A stretch of DNA of 64,000 bases from Pirellulales bacterium (GTDB lineage: Bacteria > Planctomycetota > Planctomycetia > Pirellulales > JACPPG01), in contig DASYDW010000004.1 in the NCBI GenBank assembly GCA_036499395.1, positions 1 to 64,000 on the forward strand, in the 5' to 3' direction. Position 1 is the stretch's first letter. Each line of letters opens with the position of its first letter. This document shows positions 57,739 to 64,000 of the stretch, piece by piece. The translations under genes were made by a program, and so were the position numbers. The notes beneath the pieces were generated by a model, which saw only the letters and a program-made list of their open reading frames with translations, was not told the DNA's origin and did not search any database.

Positions 57739-58135
57739 GAAACACCTCCGCCGTGTTGAGGGAATCTAGGCTAACTACGATGAATCTACGTTGCCAGGCG
57801 TAGATGGAGTCATTCACAAAGCGAGGCCGTGGGCTTGCCGCTCCCTCGGCTTTTGGGGCCTTTGATGGAGGGCACGCAGACTCATCAAGTTTTAATTCGG
57901 TTCTTTTTCCCTTAAGTATGAAGCGGCTTCGGGCCAATTGCCGGACCCGCCCATTAAGCCGGCTTTTCGATCGGCCGTTTTGTCGAAAGACGCACTCGCC
58001 AAAGTGACTTGAACCGATCGGATCGGGCAGGCCGGGCGTTGACCATTGGGTTCAGGTGGTACAAAATGCAAGTTCTTACTGGCTCCGGGAGATCGACGGT
58101 TTCTCCCCCATTTGGCGGAACAGATTGCCAAACCT
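57739..58135. other. Divergent intergenic region upstream of hisF
   Basis: These 397 bases separate the small secreted protein gene from hisF, which read away from each other. Short frames exist on both strands but look like chance coding. The AT-rich part near 57880-57925 could hold a promoter. No RNA gene or regulatory element was identified. Confidence 0.4.
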
Positions 58136-58909
58136 ATGCTCGCCAAGCGTGTCATTCCCTGCCTCGACGTTAATCAAGGCCGGGTCGTAAAAGGGACGCG
58201 TTTTCTCGATCTTCGCGACGCTGGTGATCCCGTGGAAGTCGCAGCCCGCTACGAGGCCGAGGGGGCCGACGAACTGGTATTCCTCGACATCACGGCCAGC
58301 CACGAAGGGCGTGCGATCATGCTCGATGTCGTGCGCCGCACGGCCGAGGTGGTTTTTATGCCCCTCTGCGTCGGCGGGGGAATTCGCACGCTGGACGACA
58401 TTCGACAATTGCTCAATGCCGGCTGCGACAAGGTATCGATCAATTCCGCCGCGCCACGCGATCCCGACTTTGTCCGCCAGGCGGCCCGGCGTTTTGGCAG
58501 CCAATGCATCGTGGTGAATATCGATCCGAAACGAGTCCAGAAGGACGGCCGCGAGATCTTCGAAGTTCACGTCAACGGGGGACGGGTGGGAACAGGCCTG
58601 GAAGCGGTCCCCTGGGCGCGCGAGGTCGAGCGATTAGGGGCGGGCGAGATCGTCCTGACGAGCATGGACGCCGACGGGACTCAAAACGGCTACGACCTGC
58701 CCATTACGGCCGCCGTGAGCGAGGCGGTCACGATTCCGGTCGTGGCCAGCGGCGGAGCAGGCCGGCCTGAGCATCTGGCCGACGCCATCCAGTACGGAAA
58801 AGCGGACGCGGCGCTGGCAGCCAGCATCTTTCACTTCCGCCAGTATAGTATTCTGGAGACGAAGCGCGTCATGCAGGCGCGCGGCGTTCCTGTCCGGTTG
58901 GGTGCATAA
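58136..58909 (+). CDS. hisF: Imidazole glycerol phosphate synthase cyclase subunit HisF
   Basis: HisF forms imidazole glycerol phosphate and AICAR in histidine synthesis, together with the glutaminase HisH (not in this window). The barrel shows the catalytic Asp in [16 protein letters not shown] and in [15 protein letters not shown], plus phosphate-binding [14 protein letters not shown] and [16 protein letters not shown]. Length (257) is standard. ATG 58136 was chosen since the family begins at [11 protein letters not shown]; the longer frame from 58046 adds 30 unpatterned residues. The gene stands apart from other his genes here. Confidence 0.96.
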   Translation: MLAKRVIPCLDVNQGRVVKGTRFLDLRDAGDPVEVAARYEAEGADELVFLDITASHEGRAIMLDVVRRTAEVVFMPLCVGGGIRTLDDIRQLLNAGCDKVSINSAAPRDPDFVRQAARRFGSQCIVVNIDPKRVQKDGREIFEVHVNGGRVGTGLEAVPWAREVERLGAGEIVLTSMDADGTQNGYDLPITAAVSEAVTIPVVASGGAGRPEHLADAIQYGKADAALAASIFHFRQYSILETKRVMQARGVPVRLGA

Positions 58910-58956
58910 CACGGATCCGTGACAGACGGCAGGCAGAGAAAGCAATCGAGGCATGT

Positions 58957-60105
58957 ATGGCTAGCGCGACCCAAACTAACGCAGATCGCTTCCTCGGCAA
59001 GCGCGAGGACTACGAGATCGACAAGCTTTTCCGCGCGCTGGTCAAACTGGTTGGCAGCGATTTGCATTTGAAAGCAGACCGTCCGCCGATCGTGCGCGTC
59101 AACGGCACGTTGCGCCCCATGAATCGTGGCCCGATCAACGACGAGGAGATGGTGCGCCTCTGCATGCCATTGTTGAACGAGCGCAATAGGCGCATCTTCG
59201 ACGAAACGGGCGGCGCTGACTTTGCGCATACCGTCGACGTCGATGGCAAGCTGTGGCGATTCCGCGTCAACCTGCTCCAGCAACTGGGGCACGTCGGCAT
59301 GGTCGCGCGGCGCGTGAACAACTTCGTGCCCGACTTCGAAGGGCTCTTTCTGCCGCCGATCATGGAGGATCTTTGCAAGTTCCACCAGGGCATGGTGCTG
59401 CTGGCGGGCGTGACGGGCTCGGGTAAAAGCACGACGATCGCCTCGATGTTGAACTGGATCAACCGGAACTATCGCAAGCATATTCTGACGCTTGAAGATC
59501 CGGTCGAGTTCGTATTCACCGAAGACAAGTGTTTGATCAACCAGCGCGAGATTGGCCTGGATGTCAAAGACTTCGGCATCGCCATGAAGCATGCTGTCCG
59601 CGAAGACCCGGACGTGATGCTGGTGGGTGAAATGCGCGATGAAGAAACGTTCATGACCGCGATCCATGCGGCCGAGACGGGGCACCTTGTGTTCGGTACG
59701 ATTCACGCATCCAGTGCGCCGTCGACCATCGGACGTATTCTCGACTTGTTCCCGCAGAATATGCACGCCGCTTTGCGCAGCGCCATCGCGATGAACATGA
59801 AGGGGATCGTGGCGCAGAAGCTGTTGCCGTCGATCAAGCCGGGGGTGGGACGCGTGCCGACCGTCGAGATCATGACCTTTAATCCCACGATTCGCAAACT
59901 GCTGCTCGAGGGGCACGACGAGAAGCTCGCCGATGCTATCGTGATGTGCGAAAAGGAAGGTATGCAGGACTTCACGATGAGCCTCAAGGGATTGGTCGAC
60001 CGCGACCTGATCGACCGGTCCACGGCGTTCGAAGTAGCGCCGAACGTTGATGCGCTGCGCATGGCGCTTAAGGGTATTAGCGTCCGAGCGCCTGGGATTC
60101 TCTAA
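58957..60105 (+). CDS. PilT-like type IV pilus ATPase
   Basis: The 382-residue protein matches PilT/PilU-type retraction ATPases: N-terminal GSDLHLKADRPPIVRVNGTL, Walker A GVTGSGKST, the Asp box ILTLEDPVEFVFTEDKCLIN, Walker B VMLVGEMRDEETFMTAIHAA and the His box HLVFGTIHASSAPSTIGRI. All catalytic elements are intact. It lies 48 bases after hisF and its stop shares a base with the start of the next gene (TAATG), so it is translationally coupled to a PilB/GspE-like protein with a broken Walker A. GAGG precedes the ATG by five bases. Confidence 0.93.
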   Translation: MASATQTNADRFLGKREDYEIDKLFRALVKLVGSDLHLKADRPPIVRVNGTLRPMNRGPINDEEMVRLCMPLLNERNRRIFDETGGADFAHTVDVDGKLWRFRVNLLQQLGHVGMVARRVNNFVPDFEGLFLPPIMEDLCKFHQGMVLLAGVTGSGKSTTIASMLNWINRNYRKHILTLEDPVEFVFTEDKCLINQREIGLDVKDFGIAMKHAVREDPDVMLVGEMRDEETFMTAIHAAETGHLVFGTIHASSAPSTIGRILDLFPQNMHAALRSAIAMNMKGIVAQKLLPSIKPGVGRVPTVEIMTFNPTIRKLLLEGHDEKLADAIVMCEKEGMQDFTMSLKGLVDRDLIDRSTAFEVAPNVDALRMALKGISVRAPGIL

Positions 60106-61865
60106 TGCACCGCTTGTTCATTTCGGCTTTGGCGGTGCTGTTGATATCGCTCCACGCTGGTACCGCGGGGGCGCAGGAATTCGGCACGTTCCCAGGTTAT
60201 CCCGGGCTTGATCCGCAATCGATCACCAAGTTCCCGGTCGGCCCCGGAAACTATCTGAGCTGGATCAAGATCCTGATCTGCTGGGTGATCTTCCTGCTGT
60301 GGGTCCGTTCCCTCGATTGGATGAATCGGGACGCCACGGAACTCAAGCTGGAATACAAACGCTGGAACATGCTGGCGTTCTTTTCGTTCGTGCCGGCGTT
60401 CATCCTGTTGTGGGTGATCCCTTGGTTCTGGCTGGCCATGCCGCTGATGCTGGCCGCCTGGCTGGGGCCTTTTATTTCCTACGTCGTGCATCGCAACGGC
60501 AAAGTCTCGATGGACGAGACCGTATTAACGGCCGGACATATCCGTTTCTGGCTTTCCGAGAACTTGAAGGTCGTCGGCATCAAGATGGCCGCCGAATCCA
60601 GCCGGCGCGGCAAGGGGCCGCCCGTCGAGCTGAAAGCGCAAGGCAAGGACGAGCGTACGAATACCGCGAATTTGCTGCTGGCGCGGCAAAGCCCGGGCTT
60701 TCATCTGACCCAAGCCTTGATCGCCGAGGCGGTCGGCAAACGGGTCGACGCCGTGCTGATGGACTTCACGCAAACGGCAGTCGGCATGCGTTACCAGATC
60801 GACGGCGTCTGGCACGATACCGAGGCGCGTGATCGCGATTCCGGCGACGCGATCCTGGCCGTGATCAAGACGATTGCCGGCCTCGATGCGAAGCAACGCG
60901 TCAAACGGCAGGAAGGGACCTTCGGCGCCGAGCATCAAAAGGTTAAATACACCGGCCGCGTAGTCAGCCAGGGAACGAAGACCGGCGAGCGCACCTTGCT
61001 GCAATTGCAAGGTCGCAAACATAAGCTGGAACGGCTGCCGGACCTGGACATGCGTCCGAAGCTGATCGAGGACCTGAAGGGTATACTGTCGCAGTCGCAG
61101 GGAATGATCGTTGTCTCGACGCCGCCTGCTGGTGGACTGTCAACTTTGCTGCCCGCCGTGGTCAGCGAGATGGATCGGTTCGTGCGTGGCTTTGTAGGGG
61201 TCGAATCGTCGGCGATCAAAGAGTTTTACGTCGAAAACGTCACCATGACTTACTTCGACCCTGCGGCGGGGCAAAATCCGGCCACGGTCCTCCCCAAGCT
61301 GATTCGCGAGCATCCCGACGTTTTCATCGTGCCGGACATGGTGGATGCCGACAGCGCCACCATCTTGTGCGAGCAGGTCGAGGGTGAAAACCGCACGGTG
61401 GTAACCAGTATCCGGGCCAAAGAGGCATCCGAATCTCTGTTGCAAGTGATGCGATTGAAAGTGCCTGCCGCGAAATTTGCGACGTCCGTGACATGCGCGG
61501 TCAACCAACGCCTGATCCGTAAGCTGTGCCCCAAATGCAAAGAGGCATACGCTCCGACGGCGCAATTGCTGGAGCAGCTCGGAATCCCGGCCGGGCGCGT
61601 CGAGGCGTTGTACCGCACGCCCCAGCAGCCCGAGGAAGTTTGCACGGATTGCCAAGGGATCGGTTACATCGGACGAACGGGCATTTTCGAGTTATTGGTC
61701 GTCGATGACAACGTGCGGCAAGCATTAACGACGAATCCTCAATTGGCGGCGGTGCGGCAGGCAGCGCGGCGCGCCGGTATGCGGACTTTGCAGGAGGAGG
61801 GAATCGTGTTGGTGGCCAAGGGTGTTACCTCGCTGCAAGAACTAATGCGCGTGCTTAAGGAGTAA
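60105..61865 (+). CDS. Membrane-anchored PilB/GspE-like protein with degenerate ATPase motifs
   Basis: The 586-residue protein begins with a signal-like helix (LFISALAVLLISLHAGTAGA), then membrane segments near 50-72 and 88-128, which are not normal for a PilB ATPase. The rest follows GspE/PilB: an N2-like part (KRVDAVLMDFTQTAVGMRYQ) and a C-terminal zinc module (LCPKCKEAY near 475; VCTDCQGIGYIGRTGIFELL near 512). The Walker A position reads TPPAGGLST (Lys replaced by Leu) and the Walker B position FIVPDMVDADSAT lacks the GEIRD pattern, so ATP hydrolysis is improbable. It is coupled to the PilT-like gene and is followed after six bases by a membrane protein gene. Likely a scaffold or partner of the PilT-like ATPase. 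Confidence 0.85.
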   Translation: MHRLFISALAVLLISLHAGTAGAQEFGTFPGYPGLDPQSITKFPVGPGNYLSWIKILICWVIFLLWVRSLDWMNRDATELKLEYKRWNMLAFFSFVPAFILLWVIPWFWLAMPLMLAAWLGPFISYVVHRNGKVSMDETVLTAGHIRFWLSENLKVVGIKMAAESSRRGKGPPVELKAQGKDERTNTANLLLARQSPGFHLTQALIAEAVGKRVDAVLMDFTQTAVGMRYQIDGVWHDTEARDRDSGDAILAVIKTIAGLDAKQRVKRQEGTFGAEHQKVKYTGRVVSQGTKTGERTLLQLQGRKHKLERLPDLDMRPKLIEDLKGILSQSQGMIVVSTPPAGGLSTLLPAVVSEMDRFVRGFVGVESSAIKEFYVENVTMTYFDPAAGQNPATVLPKLIREHPDVFIVPDMVDADSATILCEQVEGENRTVVTSIRAKEASESLLQVMRLKVPAAKFATSVTCAVNQRLIRKLCPKCKEAYAPTAQLLEQLGIPAGRVEALYRTPQQPEEVCTDCQGIGYIGRTGIFELLVVDDNVRQALTTNPQLAAVRQAARRAGMRTLQEEGIVLVAKGVTSLQELMRVLKE

Positions 61866-61871
61866 CCCGCC

Positions 61872-62495
61872 ATGGAAATGATACTTCCCGGCGTCTTTGC
61901 GCTGATCGTGATCGTGGCCCTTGCAGTCCTTGGTAATGAAGGGATATGGGGCAACGCGATCACGCTCTTCAACGTCGTTACGGCCGCGTTGCTGGCGACG
62001 AATTTTTGGGAGCCCGCTGTCACCAAGTTGTTGGAGTGGCAACCGAACGGGGTCTATCTTTTCGACTATCCGACTCTGTGGATCTTGTTTGCGATCTTTT
62101 ATCTGACCTTGCGGACGGTTACGGACACGATATCGCGCGTGCGCGTGCGATTTCCTCCGCTGTTGGACAAGATCGGAAGTTACTTCTTCGCGGCCTGGAT
62201 TGGCTGGGTGCTTGTATGCTTCACCGCCATGACAATGCATACGGCGCCTTTGTCGAAGAATTTCCTGTTCGGCGGTTTCAAGCCCGAGGAGCGAATGTTC
62301 TTTGGACTGGCGCCGGACCGTCAGTGGCTCGGATTCATGCAAAAGATGTCCCTGGGAAGCTTTTCTCGCAGCGCCCCGGCGGGCGATCCCGAGGCGCACG
62401 TTTTCGATAAGAATGGCGAATTCATGGTCAAGTACGCCGCCCGGCGGACGATCATGGAGAAGGGCGTGCAGGTCTGGGTCTCGAAGCGAAAATGA
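61872..62495 (+). CDS. Membrane protein, CvpA-like in outline, 207 residues
   Basis: Four hydrophobic helices (ILPGVFALIVIVALAVLGNE; AITLFNVVTAALLATNF; LWILFAIFYLTLRTVTDTIS; YFFAAWIGWVLVCFTAMTMH) precede a soluble C-terminal part of about 80 residues. The arrangement recalls CvpA-family proteins. It begins six bases after the PilB-like gene, so it belongs to the same operon as the PilT-like and PilB-like proteins and could help anchor them. Function is not known. Confidence 0.75.
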   Translation: MEMILPGVFALIVIVALAVLGNEGIWGNAITLFNVVTAALLATNFWEPAVTKLLEWQPNGVYLFDYPTLWILFAIFYLTLRTVTDTISRVRVRFPPLLDKIGSYFFAAWIGWVLVCFTAMTMHTAPLSKNFLFGGFKPEERMFFGLAPDRQWLGFMQKMSLGSFSRSAPAGDPEAHVFDKNGEFMVKYAARRTIMEKGVQVWVSKRK

Positions 62496-62559
62496 CCGAC
62501 CGTAAGGCGGTGCCAGGCGTTCCGCGCTTGACGATCGCACGCTTAGCCAGCTACCGTCA

Positions 62560-63354
62560 ATGGTAGAGTCCATTCACGAAACTGCGTCGCAGCACCACGT
62601 GGCCGAAATGCAAGGCATCGAGCAGGATTCCCTGACGCGCGATCATCGCGAAGCCGAACTCCACGAGTATCAGGCCGTGAGCGCCGGCGCGCTGTTCGGC
62701 CTGTTTCTGGCCCTCATTTCTGCGGCAGCGTTTGCGCATCCCGTGTTATGGTTTTTGCCGGTTGTCGCGGCGCTGGCGAATCTCTTGGCGCTGGCCAGAA
62801 TCGCGTCGCAGGCTCCCCGACTCCTGGGACGTCCGGTAGCGCTTTTCGGGTTGGTACTGTCACTTATTCTGGGTGCAGCGGCGCCCAGCTATTATGCGGC
62901 GTCAGGCTATCGCACCCGTCACGAAGCCCAGTTTGTCGTTCGTCAGTGGCTGGACGACGTGCGGCATCACAGGCTCGAGGCGGCTGCCGAACTGATGGTA
63001 GAGCCTTTCAAACGGCTTCCGGCCGGTGAGGATCCGGTCACGAATTACCGTGACGAACCGCGTGCCATGAGGGCGTTGCGCGAGCTTTCCGAGCGGCCAC
63101 TGGTCGTGGCTATCGAGGCCATCGGCGCAGAGAGCCAGGTGCGCTACTTGGACACGGTTTTTCACCATACCACGCCGTTCAAGGAGCGGATTTCGTCTTT
63201 GTGGGCGGTGACCTACAAAGAAGACGGCAAGTTGAAATCGATTTTGGTCCGCGCCTCCCTCGAGCGCGATAAAAAAGGCCCCACGGGCCGCAACTTTTGG
63301 TGGCTTACCAAAGTCGATCTTGTCACGAACCCGCCCGCTTGGTTGAAGCCGTAG
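62560..63354 (+). CDS. Membrane-anchored hypothetical protein, 264 residues
   Basis: After an acidic N-terminus (about 40 residues) come hydrophobic helices (AGALFGLFLALISAAAFAHP; VLWFLPVVAALANLLALARI; LFGLVLSLILGAAAPSYYAA), arranged like DUF4190-type membrane proteins, and then a soluble domain of about 150 residues (TRHEAQFVVRQWLDDVRHHR; TVFHHTTPFKERISSLWAVT; FWWLTKVDLVTNPPAWL). The soluble part may be periplasmic and resembles NTF2-like domains in length and helix order, which is only a guess. The gene follows the PilT operon by 64 bases. No family is recognised with confidence. Confidence 0.7.
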   Translation: MVESIHETASQHHVAEMQGIEQDSLTRDHREAELHEYQAVSAGALFGLFLALISAAAFAHPVLWFLPVVAALANLLALARIASQAPRLLGRPVALFGLVLSLILGAAAPSYYAASGYRTRHEAQFVVRQWLDDVRHHRLEAAAELMVEPFKRLPAGEDPVTNYRDEPRAMRALRELSERPLVVAIEAIGAESQVRYLDTVFHHTTPFKERISSLWAVTYKEDGKLKSILVRASLERDKKGPTGRNFWWLTKVDLVTNPPAWLKP

Positions 63355-63572
63355 TCGGTCGGGATTAGTCCGCGACTACCTCTCGCAGGTGTTTGGGGCT
63401 GTTGGCCGAAATTCGATTGGGCTAGAATCTCTCCCCTGCACCGGTTGCCCGCCAAATCGCGAACATCGAGCGTGTCGCAAGACTCGTTGCTGAGGGGAAC
63501 CGAGTTGCCGGTAGCCACCGTCGTTTGACGCCAAAGTCGTATCAAGGTTCGTTCGAGTCGAGGACAATGCCC

Positions 63573-64000
63573 ATGCAGCGCGTATACAACTTTTCGCCCG
63601 GCCCCGCCGTTCTCCCGCTGAGCGTGCTTGAAGAGGTGCAGCGCGACATGCTCGCCCTGCCGGGATTGGGCGTTTCCGTGCTCGAGATTGGCCATCGGAC
63701 GAAGTGGTTCGAAGGCGTGCTGGACACGACGATCGTCAATCTGCGGAAGTTGCTGTCGCTGCCGGATAATTTTCAGGTCGTCTTCTTGCAGGGGGGATCG
63801 CGCCTGCAGTTCTCGATGATTCCCATGAACCTGCTGAGTGCCGGCAAGGCGGCCGATTACGTCGTTACGGGCACCTGGGGCCAGACTGCCGAAAAGGAAG
63901 CACGCCGCGAAGGAGAGGTGCGGATCGCCTATAACGCCAAGGAAACCAATTTCGATCGGCTCCCCAAGGCCAGCGATCTGAAATTGAATCCCGACGCCGC
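63573..64000 (+). CDS. serC: Phosphoserine aminotransferase SerC, N-terminal part only
   Basis: The first 142 residues (MQRVYNFSPGPAVLPLSVLE; SVLEIGHRTKWFEGVL; FLQGGSRLQFSMIPMNLL; YVVTGTWGQTAEKEARREGE) clearly belong to the PLP-dependent phosphoserine aminotransferase, which makes phosphoserine from phosphohydroxypyruvate. The gene continues past the window edge, so the PLP-binding Lys is not seen. I chose ATG 63573 over ATG 63567 because GAGGA at 63560-63564 is then eight bases away and because the family starts close to the FNFSPGPA motif. Confidence 0.95.
   Translation, partial: MQRVYNFSPGPAVLPLSVLEEVQRDMLALPGLGVSVLEIGHRTKWFEGVLDTTIVNLRKLLSLPDNFQVVFLQGGSRLQFSMIPMNLLSAGKAADYVVTGTWGQTAEKEARREGEVRIAYNAKETNFDRLPKASDLKLNPDA

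Overview
The window (about 60% GC, dense genes, no rRNA or tRNA seen) reads as the chromosome of a planctomycete, probably of the Pirellulales. The evidence is family content: a planctomycete-type cytochrome/DUF1549/DUF1553 protein followed by a DUF1501 protein, an SHD1/beta-propeller protein, a dockerin-like secreted-protein remnant, a lone methanofuran-type fhcB homologue, and a redoxin/cytochrome/copper-monooxygenase-like fusion. No sequence search could be run, so every family name rests on motif recognition.

Layout. 1-5.2 kb: a partial amino-acid permease, a conserved protein of unknown function, a decayed secreted-protein fragment and a SHOCT-domain protein. 5.2-6.7 kb: a scarred region with a solo IS200/IS605-type transposon abutting a truncated ECF sigma-factor gene. 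6.9-11.4 kb: a four-gene metal ABC importer operon on the minus strand in which both permeases end in an MntR/DtxR-like module; a 16-bp perfect palindrome lies upstream. 11.8-17.7 kb: a GNAT acetyltransferase, a complementary pair of M16 peptidase subunits, and an operon-like trio (NagB-like, SDR, PIG-L deacetylase). 17.7-30.3 kb: the SHD1/propeller protein, the planctomycete cytochrome/DUF1501 pair, FhcB-like, cyclase, a small membrane protein and the redoxin/cytochrome/Cu protein.

30.4-42.6 kb: a complete-looking tad/cpa pilus cluster on the minus strand: flp pilin with a strong terminator behind it, a 36-residue membrane ORF, prepilin peptidase, TadE pseudopilin, CpaB, secretin CpaC, CpaE, CpaF ATPase, TadB, TadC, a secreted protein and a TPR lipoprotein. 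43.2-52.8 kb: a cyclase-fold protein with a DUF362 protein, a ketoglutarate-semialdehyde-type dehydrogenase, PlsC-like and CdsA-like phospholipid enzymes, an HExxH secreted protein, a Nudix hydrolase, an oxidoreductase and a small secreted protein. 52.8-64 kb: thiS-thiG, a DinG-like helicase missing one Fe-S ligand, a second HExxH protein, a small secreted protein, hisF, a PilT-like ATPase coupled to a membrane-anchored PilB/GspE-like protein with a broken Walker A, two membrane proteins, and the start of serC.

The most interesting points are the two permease-regulator fusions (reminiscent of chlamydial YtgCR, also from the PVC superphylum), the PilT/pseudo-ATPase pair, the lone FhcB with Tyr in place of the metal-binding Cys, the DinG-like protein with exactly one cluster Cys replaced, and the NagB-like protein with an altered ring-opening motif.
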